Of a stretch of DNA of 52,045 bases, positions 27,501 to 39,474 are shown piece by piece. The notes beneath the pieces were generated by a model. The model ran no database searches. It saw only the letters and a list, made by a program, of their open reading frames with translations, and had not been told where the DNA came from. The position numbers and the translations under genes are program-made. Numbering within the stretch: position 1 is the stretch's first letter; each line of letters begins with the position of its first letter. Source of the stretch: Ichthyophthirius multifiliis (lineage: Eukaryota > Ciliophora > Oligohymenophorea > Hymenostomatida); NCBI RefSeq assembly GCF_000220395.1, contig NW_004085925.1, positions 1 to 52,045 of the forward strand, written 5' to 3'.

Positions 27501-28164
27501 ATATGAACTTTTAGATGAACGCTTATAGGAAAGAGACATTATTATTTCCTATAATTTATCCATGATGACCTAAGTTGATGAACTTAATAATGATAGATTT
27601 ATTATGATGTCTTTTGTAGAGTTTTTGGAAGCTTTGGCAAGGCTTTCTGAGAAAAAAAGCATGATCCCTGTAGGGGAAAGAGAAGAAGAATATAATGAAG
27701 ACGAAAGATTTTAGATAAAACTATAGTTTAAGATTGAAAGCCTACTTCATTATATGAAAAAAAAAAACGAGTATTTTAATAGTAAAGAATATATAAAACA
27801 GTAATAACTACTTATCACTAATCCTGGGTAGTAATAAAATATTAGCAATAATGTATCTAATATGTAGAATTCAAATATTTAATAATATTAAATTGTTGGA
27901 TAAAGTAATTTAAATACAGGAATGGGAGATGGGGAGAGAGTTATTAAAGATTTCACGGAAATTAATTTTATACAAAAGAAAATTATGAAATAAGAAGTTG
28001 TTTAAAAAATGAAAAGCGATGCAAAAGAGAAAATCAAAGGCTTGCTTGATAATTTTAAAAATGTTGAATAAATTTAAAATAAATAGGATGGAATATAAAA
28101 TTAAAATTATAATTAGTAGTAACATAGTAATTTATTATAATAATAGTAAAATTAAGATTAATGA
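24526..28164 (+). CDS. Large leucine-rich-repeat protein, ciliate-type, 1212 aa
   Basis: One uninterrupted exon, unusual beside the intron-rich neighbours. Residues 1-300 are polar and N/Q/K-rich, likely disordered (YGFNQKTNPQYNQQDQYYQL). Residues about 315-530 form ribonuclease-inhibitor-like LRRs: LWSINISNNQLTGPS, IKSINISNNLIGPTG, LRSLNLENNNLSDLG, FILNISNNKLTDH, LRVIDLSHNGLGSI, VRHLDLSYNQF, YGLHIEGNES. Residues 585-1100 are a long, well-composed region with many W, C, D and P (DNCWICDGWFEVKFEIKD, QVYRMCPPNRTVSFFFTDPC, TDQWHRGVSLFRDYVADSA, SPQEWRVSRYWLEPCD). A helical stretch MMSFVEFLEALARLSEKK follows, then a Q/N-rich tail to TGA at 28162-28164. No enzymatic motif is recognised; a scaffold or cytoskeletal role is a guess. 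The start is the first ATG after an AT-only leader. Confidence 0.88.
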
Positions 28165-28669
28165 TTATTATATATATTTTTTTTTTTATGTTTATTAAAA
28201 ATTATAAAATTTATATATATTTTAAATCTTTATTAATAAATACTTTATATTTATTTATTATAATTTTTTTATACTATTATTTATTTTTATTTGGCTAAAA
28301 ATAAATATTATAAAATTTATTTTTATTTAGTAAATAAATATATCAGATTAAATATATAATTTATAATTAATTTTTAATATATTTTATATAATTAATTTTA
28401 TTATTATTTTTATTTTATTTTATTTTATTTAGTTTTATTTATTAAATATATAAATAAATAAAATTTTTAATAATTATTATTAATTGTAAATAAAAACAAA
28501 TATTTTTAATTTATATGAAATAAATATGATGATAAGATTTATTTTATTTTAAAACAAAAAATCTTAACCAAATGATAAAATAAAATAAAATATTAAATAA
28601 ATCAATTAGATTTTAAATAAATATTGAATAATTAAATATATATAAAAGATAGTAAATATATATACATAC

Positions 28670-28723
<54 letters not shown>

Positions 28724-28845
28724 CTCTTTATTAAATATTATTTTCTATTAAATCAAAAATTAAATTAAAATATATAAAATAATAATTAAATCAATATTTT
28801 ATATATTATTATATATAACAAATATAAATATTGTAAATTATTTTA
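28165..28845. other. Intergenic, AT-rich
   Basis: Spacer before the phospholipase C gene with (TA)n at about 28674-28717. Nothing else was seen. Confidence 0.6.
28674..28717. repeat. (TA)n tract
   Basis: About 20 TA units in the spacer before the phospholipase C gene. Confidence 0.8.
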
Positions 28846-31395
28846 ATGAGTTAACCTCTAAACAATTTAATTTATATAAACAAACTTATATACGGAAGTT
28901 ACATAACTAAATATTACAAAAAAAACAATAATATGAAACATAAACGAATATTTTATATACACGAGGATGATATGCGTTATTTATAATGGATATCACCTCG
29001 AAAACAATATACATAATCTCGAATATACTTAAACGATATTTATGACATAAAATACGAGTAAGACAAATAAAAAGTATTCATAAAAACTCCTATAAGAGAA
29101 CTAATATTAGAATTTTAAAATAAAATTGAAAAAGAAGATTTTATAAAAGCTTTAAATTATTTCCGTAAACAAGCAAAACATTATGATTAGATGTAAAAAT
29201 AAAAAATAAAATAAAAATAAAAAAAGTAAGTGAATAAAAAAGAGATAATATAAAGCATGAAGCTGATATGCTATTTATACACGCAGACAAAGACGGAAAT
29301 ATGAATTTAAATTTATAAGAAATAAAATAAATCTTAAAAAAAATGTAAATAAGTATAAATAAAGAATACCTAATAAAGCTTTTTTAAGAAAATGATAAAA
29401 ACTAAAACGGACAAATAGACAAGAAAGAATTTGTTGAAATAATCCGAAAACTATCTCGAAAGACCGAAATTTAAAATATTTTTTAAAAATACTGTATTCA
29501 ATATACTGGAAAACAAGAAGATGACACTAAAAGCTTAATGACAGTAATCCAATACTAAAATTTTAGCAAAAATGAATAAAAAGAAAGCATTTCTCTTTTA
29601 GAAACTATACATATTTTTAAAAGTGTAGCCCATGAACACTAAGAGACTTTAAGAATTTCCTTCCAATAATTCTCCGAATTGATTTTTAGTGAAAAAAACT
29701 CAATTTTTCATCCCAAAAATGAATAAGTTTACCAAGATATGGACCAACCATTAACCTCTTATTATATTAATTCTTCGCATAACACATATCTACTATCTAA
29801 CTAATTGACTGGTGATTCATCTACTTAAGCTTATATTAACGCCATCTAAAAAGGGTGTAGGTGTTTAGAATTAGACTGTTGGGATGGAGATGAAGGTGAG
29901 CCTATAATCTACCATGGATATACTTTAACATCTAAGATTTTATTCAGAAAAGTAATCGAAGTTATTAATGAAAACGCTTTCAAATATTCTGAATTTCCTT
30001 TAATTTTATCATTTGAAAATCATTGTTGTGCTAAAATGTAAATAAAAATGGCATAAATTTGTGTAGAAATATTCAAGGATAAATTATATAAAGTGCCTGA
30101 AGATTGGGAATCTATTTAACATTATTTATCTCCAAACAAGCTAAAAATGAAAATAATAATTAAAAATTCAGGTAAACTAGAACAAGCGATAAATAAAGAT
30201 GTTTTTTTTGATTAACTTCTACTTTAAAAAGCTTAAATAAACGATGTAAATGAAGATGATGAAGCCGAAAATTTAGTTTTAAAAAATTAAAAATAATTTA
30301 ATAATTAAGACTATTATATGCAAATTATCAAAAACAGTTAATGTTTACCTTTAGAAATATAGCAGAAATAACAAAAAAAGAAAAAAATAGTAGAGTAAAA
30401 AAATTAGGGTAAAAAATGCACTATTTTTCTTTAAAAAAGCATCAATTAACTTCTTACTACATAAACTTCAAATTAAGAACAAGAAAACATTACTGAATAA
30501 GATGAGCCTATTATCTAAAAACAAATAGAATTATTAAAGCATAACATAAAAGGATAAAGTGAAATTTAAATAAAAACATCTAATAAAGTACAAGAAATGC
30601 CACAATTAATCAAAATAGCATCAATGTTTGGCTGCAAAATGAGCCTAAATGACTCAAAAGAAAATGTTGGCACATAAGTTCTTTAGATGAGGCAAAATTT
30701 TCCATGTACTACAAAAAATTTATGTAGGAATTGATTGAATTCACTTCTAAATATTTCATTAGATTATATCCAGCTGGAATTAGGTTCGACTCTTCAAACT
30801 ATGACCCTTTAATAGGTTTTTTGGGGGGATGCTAATTGATAGCTTTGAATTTCTAAACTTTTGATTTGCCCTTATTTTTATATTTAGCGAAATTCCAAGA
30901 AAACGGAGGAGTTAAAAGTGGTTACATTTTAAAACCTGAAATTTTATTAAAACCGGAAAAATATATTTCATTAGAATAAATATAAAATTAAAGCTAAAAA
31001 TATAAATTATTAGTGCACAAAAACTTAAACCAAAAATATAAAATGATGGATCTTTTATAGTAGATCCTTATGTTTAAGTTTTTGTAAGAGGAAAACCAAT
31101 AGACGAATAAGAAAATCCACCTAAAAAAACAAAAACTATTAGTGATAATGGATTTCATCCTGTTTGGGAAGATTAATAGGAAATTTCATTTCAATTTTTT
31201 CAACCAGAGTTGGCTTTTTTGTTTTTTAGAGTTATGGATAGTGATGTGTTTGCAGATACTTAAATTGGGATTTATTGTTTGCCAGTTGAACAAATTAGAG
31301 AAGGATATAGAGTTGTACCTTTAATTGATATTGATAATCATTAAATTATTAAAAAAAGTTTTTTACTTGTTAAAATTTAAAGGGAAATTTTATGA
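28846..31395 (+). CDS. Phosphoinositide-specific phospholipase C, delta-like
   Basis: Splits PIP2 into IP3 and diacylglycerol at the inner membrane face. Exons 28846-29192 and 29231-31395, about 838 aa. Domain order is that of PLC-delta: PH ([20 protein letters not shown]), two canonical EF-hand loops [12 protein letters not shown] and [12 protein letters not shown], then the X box with both catalytic histidines ([34 protein letters not shown]) and the calcium ligands in [11 protein letters not shown] and LSFENHC. A charged X-Y linker of about 170 residues follows, then the Y box ([46 protein letters not shown]) and a C2 domain ([31 protein letters not shown]). Two frame changes, near 30676-30684 and 31001-31013, each as if one base were missing. 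Both lie between conserved blocks whose order is unaffected. Confidence 0.95.
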
Positions 31396-31996
31396 TTAGT
31401 TTATTTTAAATATTTTTAGTTATTATTCATATTTTTATTTAATTGTAGTTAGTAATTACATTAATTTGTATGTATATAATATAAAGATTTATATTTTTTA
31501 AAAATAATTAAATTTTTATTTATATGTTTATAAAATAATTATATATATATTTTTTATGATATTAAAATAAACTTTTTAAAGTAAATATTTATAAATAGAT
31601 TTATATTTATTATTAATTATTTATATTTAATTAATTTATTTAATAAATAGTTATTAAATTATAATATTTAAAAATACAATATATTATAATATTATATAAT
31701 AATATTATTATTTATAAATATATTATATTATAAAATAATATATTCCAATTAAATAAATATATTGAAATAAATAGTTTTTCTTAGTTTTCCACGTATTAAA
31801 AGCATAAAGAAATTAAATTATTAATATATAATCAAATTTTACAAATAAATTTAGAATAAATAAAAAAATAAGAAAAAATTCTTTATCAAATTATATAAAA
31901 AAAACTTAAAACAAATATATATATCTAAAAAATCAAAAAATAAAAATAAAAAAAATAAATACTTAAATAATAAAAAAAAAAAAATAGAAAAAAAAA
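31396..31996. other. Intergenic, AT-rich
   Basis: Spacer of 601 bp between the phospholipase C and SEC31 genes; A/T only, no gene seen. Confidence 0.6.
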
Positions 31997-33164
31997 ATGT
32001 CACTTTTAAAGTAACTAAACGATGCCGGTATTATGTGCTGGTTTGAATCAAAAAAGAACAGTAATTGTTTCGCTACTGCAACCCGTCCATCCTTTAATAT
32101 AACTGAATAAACATCTTAAAACCCAACTCCCAAGCTTTAAATATTCACATTTGATGTAGCAGACAAGAATTTAGAACCAACCCTATTAGGAAAAACATAC
32201 ATATAATAGAATGCAACATCAATAACATGGACAACATTTGGAGAAGACTCATCCTAACATCCGTTCGGTCTTATAATAATAGGAACAGAAGACGGATCTG
32301 TAATAATATATGATGCACACTAAATAATTCAAAGTTACAAAAGAGGAGAGCATGAAAAATAAGTTGAAATTGGAAAACTTGCTCACATAAAAGAATATAA
32401 TACTCCCGTAAATACTATAGAATATAATTCCTTAAAACCTAATCTTATAGCCATGGGGGCTGAAGACGTCCTTGTAGTTGACATATCAAAAGACGTCACT
32501 AACCCCGACATAATATCTCCAGGAGAACCAAACTACCACGAAGGATCAATAATAACATCAATTTCTTGGAATAAAAAAGTTCCCCATATTCTTGCATCTG
32601 CTTCCAATAATGGAGTAGCAGTAGTTTGGAATTTAAAAACTTCCCAAGTAAGTTTCCAAATAAACGATAATAGTAATTTTTAATTGCAATCATAATCTTA
32701 AAAAAGACACTTATCCCTAGCCTGGAACCCAGAAATTCCTTTATAATTCGCTATCACTTATGATGACGAGAAAAAACCAGAATTACAAATTTGGGATTTA
32801 AGGCATCCTTAAGGACCTGTCATTTTATTAGAAGAAGGACACACTAAAGGAATTTAAACATTAACTTGGTGCACTTCTGACCCTTCTCTGATAATTACAG
32901 CAGGATTAGATAATAAAGTAGTTTGCTGGAATGTTAAAAACAAATAAATAGTCTCTCAAAATTTACTTGATTATGAAATTATTAACGCTTAATGGTCTAA
33001 AATACCTTCGGTTTATAGCATTGTTTCATCTTCTGGTTAAATACAAGTTTTAACTCTTAATTCAGATAGTATAACTGCTTATCCACCTAAATGGTATTAA
33101 CCACCTGTTGGAGCTACTTTTGCACCAAATGGAAATATATTATACTTTAGTGTAAAAATAAAAT

Positions 33165-33218
<54 letters not shown>

Positions 33219-35024
33219 ATTTTTAATTTAAAAAGGAAAATACATAATAAGAAATTAAATAGAAAATATTATAAAAAGCATAAATTTCTCAAGAACTTTA
33301 AGCAGCTTTATAAGAATTAGAAATAGTAATAGATGATACAAACCCTTCCTATTTATGCGAATGGAAATTTTAAAGAATACCCACCGAAGATACATTCGAA
33401 TAAGATTAATGGCGTTTATTAAAAGGCATCGCTTTAAATACAAATAAAGACATCCTGGAATCTTTAGGCTTTAAAAGATAAGAAATAATACGAAAAGCAG
33501 AAACTTATACTGGAAAAAAACATCATGAGAATTTAAATTAAAACTAGACTTAAGCGAATAATAATTTTTAAGAAAAAGCACATAAAAATTCTTAAAGACA
33601 AATAAAACATGAATTCACTTCAGTTGATGATGCTGAAAGTTTTTTTGATAATTTGAATTTATAACAACAAGTATAATCAAATACTCCCTCTAACTAAAAT
33701 CAAAACAATTAATAAATCAATAAAAAATTATTATAATCATAATAAGAAGAGGAAGTTTTCTAAACAGAACTAGTTTCAAAAAACATAAATTGGGATTCAG
33801 GTATAGAACGAATTATTAAGGAAAATATGATTATTGGAAATTACGAAGGAACAATTGATTGTGCTTTAAAATGCGGAAGAGTTGCTGAAGGACTGCTTAT
33901 TGCTTATAGTAAAGGCGAATAAGCGTTCAAAGCTACCATGGATGAATATTTTACATTTTAAACTGATTCTTTTATCAAACAAGTTTTCCGAAATCTCATT
34001 AAGGACGACATAAATGGCCTTTCGGAACACTACGATCTCAAAAGTTGGAGAGAATGTGCCGGGTTAGCAATAACTTCTGCTAAAAACAACCAAGAATTTC
34101 AAGAAATAATGAACAAACTTGGCGAAAGATTCATAGACGAAAAAAAAGACTTCTAATCAGCAGTCTGCTGTTTCATTTTAGCTTAAAACTTCCCTAAACT
34201 AGTACAAATATACACTTAATTAATAGAAGAATAACCCCAAAAAAATCAAATTTATATGTAAATTTCATGCACTCAAAAATTAATACTCCTCTCTAAAATC
34301 ATCCTTTAAAGAACCAGAAACGGAAAATATGACAATCTTCTTCTTTCTCTATCTAAACTCGCTCTTTAAAAAAATATGCAAATTCTATCTTATAAAATAC
34401 TCGAATGTGCAATTACTCCTTTAAATTTTAAGATTGCTAAATTAAAAGATTTCCTTTATAACGTTTACCCAGAAATACTATAAGCTAATTACACAAAACC
34501 ATAAACACCTTATTCGACTTTAAATATATAGATAACATGCAAAATAGTCAAAAACAACAATAACAACATTTAAAAAAATATTATTGCAAGTACGAATTCT
34601 CCTATATAACCACATTATACATCTAATTAAATTTTCCAAAACAATCCTAATAAAAACATAATTGAAAAACAGCAATAATAATAATAAAATGAAAATACAA
34701 AAGCGAAACATATACTAAATCCAAATGATAACCTTTAAAGTTAAAAAGAAAAAAATCTTCCTCCTCCAACTAATAAATTTGCACAAAATTAAAATCTAAA
34801 AAATCAAGTAAATGCTCCACCTCCACCTGTACCAGTATAAAACATATAATAATAACAAGTACCTTATCAACCTTAAAATAAGACTTAAATGTAAGCATAA
34901 TTACCTCAAATGTAACCTATGTAATATAAATAATAATAATAAATATCTTAAATTTAATAATTCGTTCCTCCAGTTTAAGTGCCTTAAAATTAATAAAAAA
35001 CGTTTGTTCCGCCATAACAATTTA

Positions 35025-35078
<54 letters not shown>

Positions 35079-35524
35079 CTTAAGTTTCTTAAAATAGTTT
35101 CTCTTCACATAATTAATTAAATTAAGGAAATTTAAGTAATAAGAATATTATTACTGGACCTCCCCCACCAGTCGTTAATAGTTAATAAAAAACATCTAAT
35201 ATAAGTAATGTTGAAAAGTTTAATCCTAGTTAGGAATAAAAAATGCTTATTTAAGGATGCTTATAATCAAATTTATTTATTTTTGATTAAATTGATATTA
35301 AAAAGAAAGATGAACATGCATAAAATATTAATTAGATGAATATTTTATTAAATAATTCTGATTTAAAAAAAGAATAAGTTGAATATTTATATGAAATATG
35401 TAAAGAAATTACTAATGGATAAGTAAATAATGCACTTAATTATCATTAAAAATTATGCAAAATCGATTTTTCAGTGCATAAACATTGGTTGAATACACTT
35501 AAACGTATTATTGTCAAAAAATGA
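31997..35524 (+). CDS. SEC31: COPII outer coat protein Sec31
   Basis: With Sec13 forms the outer cage of COPII vesicles leaving the ER. Exons 31997-33151 and 33236-35524, the 84-nt intron being largely (TA)n; 1147 aa, near the usual 1200. The N-terminal WD40 propeller covers residues 1-385 (HPFGLIIIGTEDGSVIIYDA, WNKKVPHILASASNNGVAVV, LQFAITYDDEKKPELQIWDL, GLDNKVVCWNVKN). Then the signature NPSYLCEWKF and the alpha-solenoid (GNYEGTIDCALKCGRVAEGL, LIAYSKGEQAFKATMDEYF, DLKSWRECAGLAITSAKNN). A Q/P-rich linker follows with PPPPVPVQ, a 17-Gln run coded entirely by TAA (35027-35078), GPPPPV, and a helical C-terminus (LYEICKEITNGQVNNALNYH). No frame breaks. The start is the first ATG, directly before the conserved blade 1. 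Confidence 0.95.
33169..33215. repeat. (TA)n tract inside the SEC31 intron
   Basis: About 23 TA units make up most of the 84-nt intron; an in-vivo polymorphic microsatellite is likely. Confidence 0.85.
35027..35078 (+). repeat. In-frame (TAA)17 coding for polyglutamine
   Basis: Seventeen consecutive TAA codons lie 597 codons into SEC31 exon 2 and in its frame. Read with the standard code in another phase they appear as polyasparagine. Confidence 0.95.
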
Positions 35525-35988
35525 ATAAAAAATAATTTATATTAATTTTTTTTATTTATTTTTAACAAATATATTTTTTTTTTATTAAATAATACAGGAT
35601 ATATTATTATTTATTTAATAAAAAAATATAAAATATGATTTTAATACTGTTAGAATTAAAAAGTAATTATTAATTTTTTCAGTCATTAAAAAAAAAAAAA
35701 ATGTTATTAAAAACTATTAAAAATCAATTATAATTAATTATACTTATATAATTATAAAAAAATAAGTTATATGCAAATAAAATATAAGTAAACAATCCTT
35801 TAGTTTATTTTTTGTGAATTTAGTTTTTTATTTAAATAATTAAATAAAAATAATATTATTGATAAAAATATATATTAAAATTATTTCTTTTATTTTTCTT
35901 AAAATATTTTTTTTTTTATAATTATTTATTTATCTAAATAAATTTATATATAATAAAAATTTTAACTTTTATAAATTTTAAATATATT

Positions 35989-36043
<55 letters not shown>

Positions 36044-36547
36044 TTATATATTGTATTATACATATATATGTTTTTTTTTTTTTTTACAACTATATTAATA
36101 ATATAATTACTATTATAGTATTAGCAATTTTATTTTTAATTCTTTTTTTGATATAAATTTAATACAAAATATAATGTATAAAAATAATATATATTTTTTA
36201 TATTTTTTTTTATTTTTTTATATTGATTTTATTTTACGATTTATTTTATTTTTAAAATAATTTCAAACAAAGAATAATAATTTTAAAAAGTAATTTTTTT
36301 ATATATTAATGTTTCTTTTTAATATAATATTTTTATTTTTAGCAAAATAAAAGACTAGAAAAAATTATTTATTAACTTTTTTTTTTAATTTATTTTTTAT
36401 AATATTAATTTAAAAATAATTTTAATAATTAATATTTATAAATACTTATGAATATATTAAATGCATATATATTAAAAAAAAAATATAAAAAATTAAAAAC
36501 GTAATTTTTAATAATATTAAATTACATTTTGTTCATCTTTATATATT
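35525..36547. other. Intergenic between convergent genes
   Basis: Tail-to-tail spacer of SEC31 and GGH, with (TA)n at about 35992-36040 and T runs. No gene seen. The true GGH end may extend slightly into it. Confidence 0.5.
35992..36040. repeat. (TA)n tract
   Basis: About 24 TA units between the convergent SEC31 and GGH genes. Confidence 0.8.
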
Positions 36548-37507
36548 TCATCTAATTAAATTTATTTCTATATCTAATAATTTTAAAAAAGATATTTTTT
36601 AAACACATAAACAGATACAAAATCCTTAAAAATATTAATACTTTGAAAAATATCAATGCTTAAATTCATAAATACCTACATTTCCATTTTATTTTTATTT
36701 TTTTTAGCTTCATTAATTAAAAAGAACCCAAATTACTATGCAACTTTAATTGCATCTTCAGAATGATTTGCTTTTACAGTATTAAGCCATTCAAAAGCAT
36801 TTTTTTTTAGGATGAAATTAATTTATATAAATAGGAAATCTAATCCCTTCCATAGTAGCTACAAAAGTTTTTCCATCATTATCTTTAGCAATAGCTTTTA
36901 CATTAAAAAAATTGTTTAGAACTTTATTTTAATTAAAATAATCTAAAGAAACAGCATATTTATGATTATAATATAAAACTTATTAATTTTATATAAGTTT
37001 TATATATTTTTAACAAAAAGAATTAAACTATCCGTTTTCAAATCCTTTTTATGTAATTTCAGTATTTAAAGTTTGATTAAAAGAATTAAATTTTTACAAA
37101 CTCTTATCATCATTTGTAATCCCTAAGATTATTTATTCCAAACCTTAACAAGTTCCCATTAAAGGTAAATAAGTCCCATTTTCATTTATTTTTATTATTT
37201 TTTCTATTATATTGTTTGTCATTTATGTATATTCACTAAATCCTTACATTTCCTATTCATTTTACCATAAAAGGGAATTACCACCTGTAAATAATATACC
37301 ATTTACTTATGATAATATTAAATTTAGAATTTCTTCTGGTAAATTGTATGGTAATGGTATTACTCTAGCGCCGCTTGCCCATAACCATTTTATATATGAT
37401 GATGTAATATATTAATAATGCTCTTATATTTAATCAAGAATTACTAAATCTTGAGATGGTTAAGTTAATACTGCTATTATTGGAGTAAAGTTTTGTATTT
37501 AATTCAT
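36548..37507 (-). CDS. GGH: Gamma-glutamyl hydrolase (folate gamma-polyglutamate hydrolase)
   Basis: Class I glutamine-amidotransferase-like hydrolase (C26) that trims polyglutamate tails from folates, in lysosomes or secreted in other organisms. It starts at ATG 37507 (MNQIQNFTPIIAVLTQPSQD). Seen: SYIKWLWASGARVIPLPYNL, LILSQVNGILFTGGNSLLW, LPLMGTCQGLEQIILG with the nucleophile Cys, FFNVKAIAKDNDGKTFVATM, EGIRFPIYINQFHP with the catalytic His, then FEWLNTVKANHSEDAIKVAQ and FGFFLINEAKKNKNK. Right after FHP the frame changes at a run of nine A (36800-36808 on plus), as if one base too many. No signal peptide is visible, unlike the human enzyme. The 3' end is unclear: the last frame stays open, and the TGA at 36548-36550 is reached only with another single-base change. 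Confidence 0.9.
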
Positions 37508-38187
37508 TTTTTAAAAGTGTTTTTAGATTAAATATATATATTTTTTATAATAATATATATATATATATATATTCTAACTTTTTTTATTTTAAATTTAAAA
37601 TATATTATTATTATCGCAAATTATTTATTTATTTTAAAAAAAATATTATAAGAAGCTCTATATTATTGTTTATTATTAATTCTTAGATATAAGACATGTA
37701 ATTTATAAATTTTAAAAAATATTTAAATCAAAATTAATATATTTAAAATAAATATTTATTACTAATTATACATATAAATATATTTAATTTAATTTAAGAT
37801 TTTTTATTTTAAATAAATTTATATTTTTGCAGATTATTGTAGTATATATATTTTTATAAATACAATATATTTTATTGTATAGAATATTTTATTTCATTAA
37901 AAATAAATATGTATTAAAATATTATTTATAAAAATGTAAATATATTTTTTTATTTTAATATAATTAATTCAACTTTGAGTATATTGAATATTCTTTTGAC
38001 AGTATATATTAAAAGAATAAAAGAGAATAATTTTTTTTTTTAAAAAAATAAAAAAAAAAGTTACAAAAAAACTAAAATATATTTGATTAATTATAAATAA
38101 ATAAAAACAAAAAAAATTAAATTAAATTCAAATAAAGAAAAAAATAAATAAATAAATAAAAATAAAACATCACGCATACATAAATAA
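37508..38187. other. Divergent promoter region GGH / SF-assemblin
   Basis: Head-to-head spacer of 680 bp, A/T-rich. AGAAT-type words recur near 37995-38030, but no defined regulatory motif can be claimed. Confidence 0.4.
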
Positions 38188-38940
38188 ATGTCAAATCGTT
38201 ATTCAAGTCCTTATACAGAAAGATTTAACAAAATAAGTTAAAAATTATCTTAAATTCCTTTAAACCAAGAGAATTCCCGTGCAAACCGTATAGACTAATT
38301 TTAGCAAAAAGTATACTTCCTAGATGAAAGATTTAATAATACAATAGAAACATATAATAAGAAGATATCTAATTTAAAAGAAGAAATATTCCGTCTTCAA
38401 AAAGTTGTAGAAGATAATTCGAAATCTTATGAATTTTAATTAGAATCTAGAAATAAAGAAATAAATAATTTAGATTTAAAGTTATCATAAAAATTAGAAT
38501 ACGAAATATTATCCAGAAGAGAAAGTGAAAGTAAACAAATTCGTTATTTAGAAGAAAAAGTTAATTTCTTAAGAGCAGATATTTCTACTGAAACACGTAT
38601 TAGAACTGAACTTTTAAATTAATTAAATTCTACATTGGAAAGTGATTTACCCAAATTATATGAAATAGTCAAATCTGAAGGGGCAGAAAGGGAAGAATGC
38701 GATAATTTGACACTGAAAAAAACTGCAGAAGAAATAAAAAAATTAAATGATATTATATCAATTTAAAAAAGAAACAGAGAAGATAGTGAAGCTTCAATCT
38801 TCGAAATGTTAAAAGATCTTGTTAATAGAGTTAAGCAGGAAATTGATTAAGAAAAAAATGAAAGAGAATAATCATAAGATGTTCTTGTTAAGTTATTGGA
38901 AGATGCTGCAAATAAATTATGTGCTACTGCATAAGTTTGA
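38188..38940 (+). CDS. SFA: SF-assemblin / beta-giardin family protein
   Basis: Coiled-coil protein of 250 aa that builds striated fibres at basal bodies; in ciliates such proteins form kinetodesmal fibres. Single exon, ATG to TGA. Short non-helical head (MSNRYSSPYTERFNKISQKL), then the classic SFA head motif region ENSRANRIDQFQQKVYFLDE. An almost continuous heptad rod follows: NLKEEIFRLQKVVEDNSKSY, RESESKQIRYLEEKVNFLRA, STETRIRTELLNQLNSTLES, LPKLYEIVKSEGAEREECDN, FEMLKDLVNRVKQEIDQEKN, EREQSQDVLVKLLEDAANKL. Length and layout fit the family (about 240-300 aa, head plus rod). No frame breaks. Confidence 0.92.
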
Positions 38941-38968
38941 TATATTTTTTTTCTATATTTTATATTAA

Positions 38969-39046
<78 letters not shown>

Positions 39047-39474
39047 TAAAATATTATTTCATTTATGATTTTTTATATTAATTTTTTTTTTCAATTTTTT
39101 TTTCATTAATAAATATTATTAAATTTAAATATATAAATATTTATAAAATTTAATAATATAATTTTTAATAAATATACATATTTACATATTTTATAATTAT
39201 TTGTAAAAATAGAAATGAAAATAAAAATTTTTAATTAATAAAATTACTTTAATTATAATTTAAGAATATTATAAATTATTTATTTGCTTTTTAACACATA
39301 TATTATTTTATAAAGACATAATACCATAAATATTTTATTAAATTTTTATAAATAATTTAATAATCATCATAAACAATACTTTTATTTTACCTTAATAATA
39401 TCTCTTATATAATTTTTTATAGTAATTATTTATATAAAATTAATCTATTTTTTATTTACATATCATTTTTTTTT
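38941..39474. other. Intergenic, AT-rich
   Basis: (TA)n at about 38966-39048, then mixed A/T. No gene seen. Confidence 0.6.
38966..39048. repeat. (TA)n tract
   Basis: Interrupted TA repeat starting some 25 bp after the SF-assemblin stop codon, in the likely 3' flank. Confidence 0.8.

Noticed and set aside
34812-35120. 102-residue frame with a long Asn run
   Set aside because: Out-of-frame shadow of the TAA-coded glutamine run in SEC31.
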